The notes beneath the pieces were generated by a model. The model made no database searches, was not told the DNA's origin, and saw nothing but the letters and a program-made list of their open reading frames with translations. From NCBI GenBank assembly GCA_030057555.1, contig JASGUU010000051.1:1-49740 (forward strand): DNA of 49,740 nt. The letters are read 5' to 3'. This stretch comes from Bacillota bacterium. GTDB lineage: Bacteria; Bacillota; Clostridia; Saccharofermentanales; Fastidiosipilaceae. The position numbers and the translations under genes are program-made. Shown in pieces: positions 42,257 to 49,740 of the stretch; within the stretch, counting starts at the first letter, position 1, and every line of letters begins with the position of its first letter.

Positions 42257-43228
42257 ATGCGAGACAGCGCACCCTCATCCTCCGCGATCTACCGCGATGT
42301 GGCCCGCCGCGAGCACTGGCGTCACGGCCCAGGGCACAGCAGCGTTCCGGCCATTGTCCTGAGCCTTATACTCACTGCTGCCTTTGTCCTGTGTCTGGTA
42401 GCGGCCGGCCAGGCCGGCGTTCTCCGCCGTGCCCTCAACCCCGACCGCATCGAAGCGCTTGTCGCCGATCTCAAACCTGAACATTTCACCCTGGTCACGG
42501 CCGAAGGCGAGGAGCTCAACCTCTACCAGCTTGTCTACCGCAACATGCCGCCGCTGGTCCACACCGAGACGGGCCTCGCCGAAGCCCACATGCCGCTCGT
42601 CTTTACCCAGGCCCGCACCGTCGAGACGGCTGCCGCGATCGCGGGAGATGTCGTCCGCTTCCTGCGGGATGGAGACGGGCAAAGCGTGGTACCGGCCTCC
42701 GCCTTCCAGCGCATCTTCGACGATCTCACGATTGCCATTGAGACACTTACCGCGACACCTCTCTCCAGCGAGGCCCGCGGCCAGATGCAGGAGTGGTTCC
42801 AAGAGCAGGAGCTGCAGGATATTGATCTCGTCTATGTCGTCCGTGACATTCCCGGCCTCGGCACGCTGCGCAGTCTGCTCAGTCCGGAAGCCCTCACGGC
42901 GCTGATCCTCTCCGCCCTCGTCTGCCTGATCTGGATCAGCCTCCTGCACCGCGGCTATCTGGCACGCTGGGTCATCTATCCCGGCGTGGGGGCCATTCTC
43001 GCCGGCCTGCTCTCGCTGTTTTTCTCCCTGCTGCTGCGTCCCCTTCTGAATCGCGCCGTCGCGGGCGATGCCGGCGACCCGGCTGTCCAGATTCTCCTCG
43101 CCGCCTTTGAGAGCGGTGTCCAGCGCTGGCAGGCCATCTACGCCTTCTTCCTCGCCGCCTGCGGTTTCGCCCTGCTGCTCACCGGAGTGCTGCTGCGGGC
43201 CCGCCTCGAACGCAGCCGCCCGCGCTGA
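42257..43228 (+). CDS. Four-TM protein with large extracytoplasmic domain (cassette 2, second gene)
   Basis: A 323-residue paralogue of the protein at 23487-24431. TM1 is about 30-50 (VPAIVLSLILTAAFVLCLVAAG), followed by about 155 outside residues and three TMs. Matching blocks include LYQLVYRNMPPLVHTETGL and EAHMPLVFTQARTV, FDDLTIAIETL and LSSEARGQMQEW, and LSPEALTAL. CAGCC-ATG 42257 is preceded by GAGGAG. The copies differ in most other residues, so the duplication is old. It likely forms a complex with the zinc-ribbon protein before it. Family not recognised. Confidence 0.82.
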   Translation: MRDSAPSSSAIYRDVARREHWRHGPGHSSVPAIVLSLILTAAFVLCLVAAGQAGVLRRALNPDRIEALVADLKPEHFTLVTAEGEELNLYQLVYRNMPPLVHTETGLAEAHMPLVFTQARTVETAAAIAGDVVRFLRDGDGQSVVPASAFQRIFDDLTIAIETLTATPLSSEARGQMQEWFQEQELQDIDLVYVVRDIPGLGTLRSLLSPEALTALILSALVCLIWISLLHRGYLARWVIYPGVGAILAGLLSLFFSLLLRPLLNRAVAGDAGDPAVQILLAAFESGVQRWQAIYAFFLAACGFALLLTGVLLRARLERSRPR

Positions 43229-43271
43229 GCGCAGCCCGCGCCCGGACGCAGCAGAAAGTCGAGATCGCTAC

Positions 43272-44393
43272 ATGTCCATACGCGTTGGTATCGTTGGCGT
43301 ACGGGGACTCTCCGTCATCCAGGCCCTGCGTGACACCCCCGGTGTCGAGGTAACAGCCCTCTGCGATCTCGATGCCGCCGTGCTGGAACAGGCCGCCGCG
43401 CGCTGGGAGATCCCGCGGAGCTACCGCATCTATGGCGACATGCTCGCAGGCCCCGTCGACGCCGTCATCGTCGCCACACCGATGCAGCTGCATGTGCAGC
43501 AGACGATCGAGGCCCTCCACGCCGGCAAGCATGTCCTCAGCGAGGTCACCGCCGGCTGCTCGATGGACGAGCTGTTCTGGCTCGTCGAAGAGGTCGAGCG
43601 CTCCGGTCTCGTGTACATGATGGCCGAGAACTACATCTATACTCCCGAGATGCAGCAGGTCATCGCCATGGCCGCGGCCGGCTGCTTTGGCAGCCTCTAT
43701 TACGGCGAGGGCGAGTATCTTCACAACCTCGACAACATCCTGACCTATCCCGACGGCAGACCGTCCTGGCGCCGCTGGTGGCAGCTCGGCACGCGCGGCC
43801 TCTTCTATCCCACCCATTCACTCGGCCCGCTGATGAAGTGCTTTGCCGGCGATCGCATCGAATCCCTCGTCGCCATGGGCTCCGGCTGGCATACGCGGCA
43901 GGATCTGCGCCAGGAGGATACCTCGGTCGCCCTGCTGCGTCTCTCGTCCGGCGGCATGATCCGCCTGCGCGTCGACTGCATCTCGCGCCGCCCCCATGCC
44001 ATGAACAATCACACCCTGCAGGGAACCCGGGGTGTCTATGAGTCGCCGCGCACCGGTGGCACACATGTCGTCAGCCTGATCCCTCCCGGAGAGGATGTCG
44101 ACGCCGCCACCTGGCAGCCGCTCTCGGATTACACCCGCTACCTGCCCGAGCGCTACCGCAAGGCTCCCGAGCACGCCCTGCGGGCCGGACACGGGGGTGG
44201 TGACTATTTCATCGTGCAGGATTTCATCGATGCCGTCCGCGGCCTGAAGCCTCCCGCCATCGATGTCTATGAAGCCTGCGAGTGGACTGCCGTTGGCCTG
44301 CTGAGCTCGCTCAGTGTCAGCAACGAAAGCCGCCTGATGCGGATGCCGGATTTCCGCTCCCGCGACCGCCGCGACCAGATCACGATTCTCTGA
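43272..44393 (+). CDS. Gfo/Idh/MocA family oxidoreductase (GH109-like)
   Basis: A 373-residue protein with an N-terminal Rossmann fold (VGIVGVRGLSVIQALRD; the usual GxGxxG is degenerate as GVRGLS) and the C-terminal Gfo/Idh/MocA domain. GKHVLSEVTAG replaces the EKP motif, a change seen in glycoside hydrolase 109-like relatives. HGGGDYFIVQDFIDAVRG near residue 315-335 and IDVYEACEWTAVGLLSSLS also match GH109-like proteins, which use tightly bound NAD to open glycosidic bonds. Start ATG 43272 has only a weak ribosome site (GAAAG, 17 bases). It follows cassette 2 by 43 bases and precedes a GNAT gene, so a shared transcript is possible. Confidence 0.82.
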   Translation: MSIRVGIVGVRGLSVIQALRDTPGVEVTALCDLDAAVLEQAAARWEIPRSYRIYGDMLAGPVDAVIVATPMQLHVQQTIEALHAGKHVLSEVTAGCSMDELFWLVEEVERSGLVYMMAENYIYTPEMQQVIAMAAAGCFGSLYYGEGEYLHNLDNILTYPDGRPSWRRWWQLGTRGLFYPTHSLGPLMKCFAGDRIESLVAMGSGWHTRQDLRQEDTSVALLRLSSGGMIRLRVDCISRRPHAMNNHTLQGTRGVYESPRTGGTHVVSLIPPGEDVDAATWQPLSDYTRYLPERYRKAPEHALRAGHGGGDYFIVQDFIDAVRGLKPPAIDVYEACEWTAVGLLSSLSVSNESRLMRMPDFRSRDRRDQITIL

Positions 44394-44407
44394 ACGCCGG
44401 AGCCCCC

Positions 44408-45013
44408 ATGGAACAGCTGAGCATGGAACTGGATCTGAAGCCCGGGCGGCAGTGGCCCAGGCCACAGCTTCCCGCCGGCTACTCGATCCGCAGCTGGCTC
44501 CCCGGCCGCGGCGACGGGGTCGCCTGGTGCCGCTGCTGCCTCGAGGGCAGCCTCGGTGTCGGTGAGCCCAGCGAGGCGGAATTCGAGCGCATCATGCTGG
44601 GTGACCCGAGCGTGGTGCCGGACAATGTGCTCCTGCTGTTCGACCCGGACGGCGAGGCTGCCGGTACGGTGACCATCCAGACACCGCCGGATCAGCCTGA
44701 CAGGCTGCTTTTGCATATGGTCGCCATCGCACCCCGCTGGCGTGGTCGCGGCCTCTCGCTGCCGCTGAATGCTACCGCCCTCGAGCGTATGCTGAACGGG
44801 AGCTACGTTGAGCCGCGTCCCAAAGCTGCACCGCGGTATGTGCGCCTCCTCACAGACGACTGGCGACTGCCGGCGATTCGCAGCTACCTCCGCCTCGGCT
44901 TCGAGCCGCTCGTCCCAAACGGTGAAAGCGACCTGCAGGCACGCTGGGATGCTGTCTACGCACGCATTTCCGCTGACCGCGCGGCCGGGGAGACAGGAGG
45001 TGGGCGCGCCTGA
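44408..45013 (+). CDS. GNAT family N-acetyltransferase
   Basis: A 201-residue acetyltransferase. The core shows LLLHMVAIAPRWRGRGLSLPLNATALERML, with the acetyl-CoA loop R-W-R-G-R-G-L, and the C-terminal AIRSYLRLGFEPLVPN, the usual Y-x3-GF end of the fold. A domain before it (WCRCCLEGSLGVGEPSEAEFERIML) resembles other sugar-metabolism linked GNATs. ATG 44408 follows CGGAG and is 14 bases after the oxidoreductase stop, so both are likely co-expressed. The substrate is unknown. Confidence 0.85.
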   Translation: MEQLSMELDLKPGRQWPRPQLPAGYSIRSWLPGRGDGVAWCRCCLEGSLGVGEPSEAEFERIMLGDPSVVPDNVLLLFDPDGEAAGTVTIQTPPDQPDRLLLHMVAIAPRWRGRGLSLPLNATALERMLNGSYVEPRPKAAPRYVRLLTDDWRLPAIRSYLRLGFEPLVPNGESDLQARWDAVYARISADRAAGETGGGRA

Positions 45014-45264
45014 GCAAATATTCCGGCTGACGCAGCGAAAATCCGTGTTAACCGTCATATCTGCACAGAATATCTTTGCCGTGAGTCAGTCAGGAGAATG
45101 GCACAGGGCGGTATCTCTTGTTGATCCCGCCACCACAGGGAACAGCCAGGCGGCGGCGAGGCAATTGCGGGTAATGAGGCTTCCATTGTTTTCTTCTACA
45201 AAACAACAAAATCCGAAACTGCCCTTGACTTGAGGCACAGACCCAAAACGAAGGAGGAATCCAA

Positions 45265-46074
45265 ATGAAAATCAGCTGCATCTTCGGACATAAATGGAGC
45301 GGCTGCATCTGCGAACGCTGCGGCACGGTACGCGATGGCGAACAGTTGCATAGCTTTGTACATTTCGATCATAGCTGCGCGACAAAATGTGAGCGTTGTG
45401 GCAGAGAGGGACCTGTCCAGCACACATGGAACAGGAATGGAAAGGGCTGTACATGTGAAATATGTGGAGCAAAACGAGAGGTAAGCAATCTGAACGCACA
45501 CTCCATTCCCTATATTTATGATCCGCATTATCTTGGTGGCAGCGAGAGAATAAGCTGCACATGTACCGATTGCGGTTATGTAAGACCGGGGGATTTCGAG
45601 GGTCATATATACGAGTACACGTATGTGGAGGGGTCGGCAGAGCATAAGGGTGTTTGCATCGTTTGTGGCAGAGAGATCATGTCCGAGCATTTTTACGAAG
45701 ATGGCGTCTGCAAATACTGCGGCTATAAGCCCGGTGTCGATCTGCAAAAACTGGTACGCGACTTCGCCACCTACACCTCACTGAGCCTGGACGAATCTGC
45801 CCTGGACGAGATGGAGCGACAGCTTCTGGATGTAGGCGACCCTGCGGAGGCGGTCATCTTCAATTTTCTCTGGAACTGCTCCATGGGCAGTATGGACGGC
45901 ATTCGCTGGTGGAGTCAGGCCAGACGCTTGACGCGCATGCTGCCGAAGTTCCGTTCGCCAGAGCTCAAACAGCAGCTGACTCTGCTTGTGGACAACGCGA
46001 CGCGAAATAATAGTTGGGAGTACCATACGGAAATTGCCAATGTAGCGAAAGAAGAGTTAAGCAAAATCCTTTGA
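45265..46074 (+). CDS. Multi-zinc-ribbon protein
   Basis: A 269-residue protein with an AAGGAGG ribosome site. The N-terminal half has at least four CxxC-bearing units: HKWSGCICERCG, NGKGCTCEICGAK, ISCTCTDCGYV with CIVCGRE, and GVCKYCGYK, several preceded by H-x-W or H-x-Y (each start resembles HxWxxGCxCxxCG). The C-terminal 110 residues are helical (LDESALDEMERQLLDVGDPAEAV, ELKQQLTLLVDNATRNNSWEYH), without Cys-rich units. Its codon use is more AT-rich than that of its neighbours, suggesting recent acquisition. I do not recognise the C-terminal domain. Role unknown, possibly nucleic-acid or protein binding. Confidence 0.78.
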   Translation: MKISCIFGHKWSGCICERCGTVRDGEQLHSFVHFDHSCATKCERCGREGPVQHTWNRNGKGCTCEICGAKREVSNLNAHSIPYIYDPHYLGGSERISCTCTDCGYVRPGDFEGHIYEYTYVEGSAEHKGVCIVCGREIMSEHFYEDGVCKYCGYKPGVDLQKLVRDFATYTSLSLDESALDEMERQLLDVGDPAEAVIFNFLWNCSMGSMDGIRWWSQARRLTRMLPKFRSPELKQQLTLLVDNATRNNSWEYHTEIANVAKEELSKIL

Positions 46075-46572
46075 TGAGTGGGAGATGGTACGGCAGAGTT
46101 CGCTGCCACGAAGTGAAGGGATATTACATGGGCTGACATACGAAGCCGTGGGAGCCGCCGAATATCGGACCAGATATAAGCAAAGGCTGGTATGGCCGCT
46201 GCTGAGCATTGTCACTCGAGAAAACGAAGTTTCTGTCAGCGAGAAGAAATCCGGCTGTTTCACACCCCCGACCACGGCTATTAAAATGCACTCGAGGCCA
46301 GAGACCGACGTCAGGTTTTCTAGATGGGAGGAAAACCAGGACAGCGGTTGTCCGCAGGCGTATGTGTTGACCAGGGCACTTTGAGCTGTTCCTGTGTACT
46401 GGATCCGAGAACAACGGGTCTTTCTCCGGCTACCCGAGGAACAGCGAAAACGCGATCTGGATGATCTGGGTCTGGATGAGAATACCAAACGGCGGCCAGG
46501 GGACAAAGACCATGTTGTTATTCCTTTCATACACGGGTCTCGAGAGAGTGGAATAAGAGCCGCTTCGTCATC
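46075..46572. other. Non-coding stretch after the multi-zinc-ribbon gene
   Basis: About 500 bases of mixed composition without a credible ribosome site plus coding frame. Open frames on both strands overlap each other and show no family motif. A decayed gene cannot be excluded. Confidence 0.5.
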
Positions 46573-46812
46573 TCCTGCCCCGAAACACGGGCACCAGCGG
46601 CTTTTTTGTCCACGCTTGGACAATTTTTCCGTTCCTGCCCCGAAACGCGGGCACCAGCGGCTTTTTTGTCCACGCCTGGACAAATTTTCCGTTCCTGCCC
46701 TGAAAACGGGGCACCAGCGGCTTTTTTGTCCACGCCTGGACAAATTTTCCGTTCCTGCCCCGAAACGCGGGCACCAGCGGCTTTTTTGTCCACGCCTGGA
46801 AAAAACAGGGAG
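46573..46812. repeat. 60-bp tandem hairpin repeat, about 3.8 copies
   Basis: Units start at 46573, 46633, 46693 and 46753 with an exact 60-base period; the last breaks off after the second hairpin's first arm at about 46800. Each has two hairpins: TGCCC with GGGCA around CGAAACGC, and TTGTCCA with TGGACAA around CGCC or CGCT (for example 46606-46623), the latter followed by T-runs. Copy 3 changes the first loop (TGAAAACG) but keeps the stem. As 60 is divisible by three the array is open in several frames and gives false repeat proteins. Function unknown. Confidence 0.9.
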
Positions 46813-46996
46813 TACTGACAGAGGATGAAGAGTCGGATACGGCCCACAACCTTTTCCCAGGTCACCAGATCAAGTCACACCAGATTCCGATGTGCTTACC
46901 TTGCTCCGACAGCCCTGCTGCTCACTTCGTTTCGCCCGCCATGGCCTCTCACCGGCGTCCGTCCTGCCGCACTGGTACATCCGGCCGGTAACGGCG

Positions 46997-47002
46997 TATG
47001 AT
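46997..47002 (+). promoter_or_regulatory. Possible -10 box before the 47092 gene
   Basis: TATGAT lies 90 bases before the start codon; the -35 position (TGGTAC, 46973-46978) is weak. The interval 46813-47091 otherwise shows no gene. Confidence 0.3.
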
Positions 47003-47091
47003 GGAGGCGACGTTTTTAAATATCGCTTCCAAACCCCGGCCGGCCATTCGCTCAGCCGTCCGGAGCGGCATCACCAGAAGGAGGGCTCCCC

Positions 47092-47904
47092 ATGCACCGT
47101 TTCCTGACCGAAGAGATCTCAATTGCATCGTATTCCTTCCACCAGCTGCTCGCCGATGGCCGGATCGACACCTACGGCTATCTCGAGAGCCTGCGCTACC
47201 GCTATCACCTGACAACGGCGGACATCTGGAACGGTTTCATCCGCGATGCCGACGAAGCGGAGCTCAGGCACATCCGCCGCGCCATGGACGAGCGTGGCAT
47301 CACGCTCGCGAACCTCTGCTGTGACTGGGCCCATCCCTGGGACACAGACTCCGAACAGCTCGCCGCCAACAACCGCATGGCCGAGCGCATGCTGCGCGCC
47401 GCCGAGATTCTCGGAGCTGCCTCGGTGCGCTTCGATGTCGGTGTCCGCGAAGACGAGATCAGCGATGAGCAGTTTGACTACGTCGCCACGAAGTTCAGCC
47501 AGTACGCCGCTTTCGGCCACAACGCCGGTTTTGTGGTCGGCCCCGAAAATCACTGGGGCGCCTCGCGCCGCCTCTCGCTGCAGCGCCGCCTCCATGCGGC
47601 TGTCAACAGCCCCGCCTATGGCATGCTCCTGCACCTCGGCAACTGGCTGCTCGAGGACGGCCGCACGACCGACGAAACAGACCGCCTCGCCGCCCCTCTC
47701 GCCGTTCACACCCATGTCTCCTACGAAATGGCCCTGCGCGCCGACGAGGTCCTGCCCCCGCTGCGGGCAGCCGGCTACCGAGGCGTGTTCAGCTGCGAGT
47801 TCCATCGCGGTGCCCACGAATATGAGGGCGTTGCCGCCCATGTCGCTGCCATGTGCTATGCCCTTGCCAGAATGCGTGACAGCGCCGCCACTCCCGACGC
47901 CTGA
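47092..47904 (+). CDS. Sugar phosphate isomerase/epimerase (TIM barrel)
   Basis: A 270-residue xylose-isomerase-like TIM barrel with AAGGAGGG before ATG 47092. It begins ISIASYSFHQLLADGRIDTYGYLE, a start shared by a known sub-group, then TTADIWNGF, GITLANLCCDWAHPW, GAASVRFDVGVRED, GFVVGPENHWGAS (metal Glu), GMLLHLGNWLL, LAVHTHVSYEM and GVFSCEFHRGAHEYE. LGNW stands where D-x-x-H/N is more usual, so metal binding at that strand may differ. It lies 163 bases before a Gfo/Idh/MocA gene; the pair is a common arrangement in inositol or sugar-acid breakdown. Confidence 0.85.
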   Translation: MHRFLTEEISIASYSFHQLLADGRIDTYGYLESLRYRYHLTTADIWNGFIRDADEAELRHIRRAMDERGITLANLCCDWAHPWDTDSEQLAANNRMAERMLRAAEILGAASVRFDVGVREDEISDEQFDYVATKFSQYAAFGHNAGFVVGPENHWGASRRLSLQRRLHAAVNSPAYGMLLHLGNWLLEDGRTTDETDRLAAPLAVHTHVSYEMALRADEVLPPLRAAGYRGVFSCEFHRGAHEYEGVAAHVAAMCYALARMRDSAATPDA

Positions 47905-48067
47905 GCCGCCATGTCCAGACAGCCGGACACCAGGTTCCACACACCCGGTCACCCAGACACCAGCACCCTGGACCCAGCGGTCGCCTGCACAGCCACCTGC
48001 TCTGCCTCCTGCACCGCCGCCACCGCCGAACCAGCCGGACACCACCACGAGAACGAAGGAGCGCCCC

Positions 48068-49255
48068 ATGAATCCCACGCCCCCTGCAGCACCACGCGAA
48101 ATCCGCGTCGCCCTCATCGGCACCGGTGTCATCGCCCACACCCACGCCCGGGACTACGCCCGGATTCCCGGTGTCACGATTGTCGCCGCCTGCGACCTCA
48201 ACGAGGCGAAGCTCGACGCCTTCTGCCGCCAGTATGACATCCCTCACCAGTATCTCGACTACCGCCGCCTCCTCGAGCGCGACGACATCGAAGTCGTAGA
48301 CGTCTGCCTCCACAACAATCTCCACGCCCCGATCTCCGTCGCCGTCATGGCAGCCGGCAAGCACTGCTACTGTGAAAAACCCATGGCCGGCGCCTATACC
48401 GACGCCCTCGCCATGCACGATGCCGCCCGCCACTACAACCGCCGCCTGCACATCCAGCTCGGCATGATCTACGGCGGCCAGACCCACGCCGCCCGCACGC
48501 TCATCGCGAACGGCCGCCTCGGCCGCATCTACCACGCCCGTTCCTACGGCTACCGACGCCGCGGCCGCCCCTACGTCGACGGCTATGCCGAAAAGGAATT
48601 CGACTCCACCCACTGGGCCGGCCACGGTGCCCTCTACGACATGGGCGTCTACCACATATCGCGCCTGCTCTATCTCCTCGGCCGGCCGCGCCTCGAGTCC
48701 GTCAGCGGCGCTGTCTATCAGGAGCTCGCGATGGATCCCGAGCGACGCGCCGAGAGCGGCTTCGACGTCGAAGAACTCGGTGTCGGCTTCGCCAAATACG
48801 AAAACGGCCTGACCCTCGACATCCTCGAGAGCTGGGCGGTCCACGCCTCTGCCTTCCCGCCTTCGGTCGTCTACGGCTCGGAGGGCGGCATCGAAATCAG
48901 CGCGGATGGCCGCCTCGGCTACTACTCTGAACTTGACGGCTATATGACGGAAACAACCCTTGATGTCGCAGGCAAAGACTACCGCGATCTCCGCTTCGAC
49001 CCCCTGCGCCGCTGCTACGAGAACAGCCAGGCCCACTTCATCGCCGCCCTCCGCGGCGAATGCGAGGCGATCGACACAGCCGGCCTCGCTCTCGACACCA
49101 TGCTGGTCTCCGAAGGCATCTTCCTCTCAAGCCAGCTCGGGCGCGAGGTCACAGCTGACGAAATCCCCGGACTCAGCCGCTCCCTCGCCATCCGCGAGCA
49201 GGAGACGCCCTTCGGCAACCTCGTCTATCCGCCCTGGCCCTTTATCTCGGAATGA
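48068..49255 (+). CDS. Gfo/Idh/MocA family dehydrogenase
   Basis: A 395-residue NAD(P)-dependent dehydrogenase. ATG 48068 follows AAGGAG; the frame is open much further upstream but lacks start signals. Rossmann motif ALIGTGVIAHTHARDY (residues 14-29), IVAACDLNEAKL, the cofactor/substrate motif YCEKPMAG (Lys conserved), and the active-site helix GALYDMGVYHISRLLYLLG with D-x-G-x-Y-H. The C-terminal domain ends FGNLVYPPWPFISE. All catalytic features are intact, unlike the two other members in the window. Probably oxidises a sugar or inositol with the isomerase gene before it. Confidence 0.9.
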   Translation: MNPTPPAAPREIRVALIGTGVIAHTHARDYARIPGVTIVAACDLNEAKLDAFCRQYDIPHQYLDYRRLLERDDIEVVDVCLHNNLHAPISVAVMAAGKHCYCEKPMAGAYTDALAMHDAARHYNRRLHIQLGMIYGGQTHAARTLIANGRLGRIYHARSYGYRRRGRPYVDGYAEKEFDSTHWAGHGALYDMGVYHISRLLYLLGRPRLESVSGAVYQELAMDPERRAESGFDVEELGVGFAKYENGLTLDILESWAVHASAFPPSVVYGSEGGIEISADGRLGYYSELDGYMTETTLDVAGKDYRDLRFDPLRRCYENSQAHFIAALRGECEAIDTAGLALDTMLVSEGIFLSSQLGREVTADEIPGLSRSLAIREQETPFGNLVYPPWPFISE

Positions 49256-49264
49256 GGAGAATCC

Positions 49265-49294
49265 ATGCACCACAACGCCCCCGAAACCTCCTGA
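49265..49294 (+). pseudogene. Nine-codon remnant with intact ribosome site
   Basis: GAGGAGA precedes ATG 49265, nine bases after the dehydrogenase stop, but the frame ends after MHHNAPETS. The good start signals suggest that a third operon gene once began here and was lost, perhaps with the nearby IS66 insertion. Confidence 0.4.
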
Positions 49295-49615
49295 ATCCGG
49301 GCTAGAGAGGCCACTGAGGAGTGCACGGCTACACGCTGCTGTTGTTTTCCACAAAGCCTGGCACCAGGACCGCAATGGCAGCTGCCAGACTCTGCAGCGA
49401 TCTAGCGGCTGCCCCCAGCAAAACATGCGCGTGCTTCTGTTGCGCTGGACTGGGTACGTTATGCAGTGAACAATAATTCAACTTATGCGCGCTTTCTCGT
49501 GTATAAGTTAAATTTCTGTGCATGAATGGCGGTTTTGACGCTCAATGTTTTGATTTATACACATTTCGCGTGTATAATTCGATTTTTTGCTCCCTGCCCT
49601 AATATGCAACCAAAC
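49295..49615. other. Non-coding stretch with AT-rich palindromes before the IS66 end
   Basis: No credible gene. After 49450 the sequence turns AT-rich with two inverted repeats: ACTTAT/ATAAGT (about 49479-49508) and the perfect TTATACAC/GTGTATAA pair at 49555-49577. These may be terminators or a regulator site; IS66 insertion lies close by. Confidence 0.5.
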
Positions 49616-49740
49616 GTAAGCGCTCAAAAAACGGCATCTCGAAATAGGTTTCCGGTAACCGTAGTCTGACGCAAACAGCGTCAGGAGGTTACCCATGAAA
49701 CAAGAACGCACGCGCGCCGAGTGGCGCGAGCTCATCACGC
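49616..49740 (+). mobile_element. IS66-type insertion sequence, left end
   Basis: GTAAGCGCTCAAAAAACGGC at 49616-49635 fits the terminal inverted repeat of IS66 elements, which start GTAA. The TnpA-like gene begins 79 bases inside. The eight bases before it (AACCAAAC, 49608-49615) would be one copy of the 8-bp target duplication. The rest of the element lies outside the window. Confidence 0.65.
49695..49740 (+). CDS. IS66-type accessory protein TnpA, N-terminal fragment
   Basis: ATG 49695 follows AGGAGG (49683-49688). The 15 visible residues MKQERTRAEWRELIT resemble the start of IS66-family TnpA accessory proteins (a basic stretch then EWR). Only the start is visible, so the assignment rests on this and on the adjacent GTAAGCG end. 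Confidence 0.6.
   Translation, partial: MKQERTRAEWRELIT

Noticed and set aside
46057-46743. 228-codon minus-strand frame downstream of the multi-zinc-ribbon gene
   Set aside because: Starts inside the 60-bp repeats, has no ribosome site and shows no domain.
46527-46865. Frames with repeated PGVDKKAAGA-type peptides on both strands
   Set aside because: The 60-bp period is a multiple of three, so the repeat array is open in several frames; no start signals or known repeat-protein family.

Overview
The window is GC-rich bacterial DNA with strong AGGAGG-type ribosome-binding sites and tightly packed, often ATGA-overlapping operons. The gene mix suggests a GC-rich member of the Bacillota (Clostridia-like). 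It includes a DUF4358 / MBOAT / DHHW acyl-transfer cluster, LplB/YtcP-type sugar permeases without their own ATPase, MetNIQ, CpXC and zinc-ribbon membrane proteins, an SHQLKTP-type histidine kinase and many TIM-barrel sugar isomerases. That placement is inference; no rRNA or other taxonomic marker is present. No tRNA, rRNA or CRISPR array was recognised.

Layout. The first 46 bases are the N-terminus of an IS3-type OrfA on the minus strand, and the last ~125 bases are the left end of an IS66-type element, so the window lies between two insertion-sequence ends. Region 0.5-4.9 kb: a lipoprotein, an MBOAT acyltransferase, a DHHW/AlgX-like protein and an NAD-dependent epimerase. Region 5.1-8.8 kb: a MATE exporter (minus) and ftsH (plus). 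Region 9.3-11.7 kb: an ECF sigma factor and a large membrane anti-sigma-like partner with a duplicated ectodomain. Region 11.8-19.1 kb: carbohydrate use (AGE-family 2-epimerase, two TIM-barrel isomerases, a solute-binding protein and two permeases). Region 19.8-22.5 kb: metNIQ with a possible structured leader and a 43-codon upstream ORF. Region 22.8-27.0 kb: a zinc-ribbon/four-TM cassette, a TIM-barrel protein and an ABC-2 exporter. Region 27.9-32.7 kb: a two-component system, a Gfo/Idh/MocA oxidoreductase and a lipoprotein polysaccharide deacetylase. Region 32.8-37.2 kb: a frameshifted gene and a three-gene operon (helical protein, MazG-like pyrophosphohydrolase, PD-(D/E)XK-helicase of the DUF2075 type). 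Region 37.8-46.1 kb: an FAD oxidoreductase, a nucleoside-hydrolase-like protein, CpXC and DUF6935-like proteins, a second zinc-ribbon/four-TM cassette, a Gfo/Idh/MocA protein, a GNAT and a multi-zinc-ribbon protein. Region 47.1-49.3 kb: a TIM-barrel isomerase and a Gfo/Idh/MocA dehydrogenase, then a nine-codon remnant before the IS66 end.

Two themes connect the genes. One is uptake and rearrangement of sugars or polyols: four TIM-barrel isomerases, three Gfo/Idh/MocA proteins, an AGE epimerase, an ABC importer, an FAD oxidoreductase and a nucleoside-hydrolase-like protein. The other is envelope biology: acyltransferases, a deacetylase, ECF/anti-sigma, two-component system, exporters and zinc-ribbon membrane proteins. 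The most notable unexplained features are (i) several families of tandem intergenic hairpin repeats (71-, 70- and 60-bp periods), with stems conserved by compensating changes between loci; (ii) two paralogous copies of a zinc-ribbon/four-TM cassette; and (iii) the MazG/PD-(D/E)XK-helicase operon, a plausible conflict or defence module.
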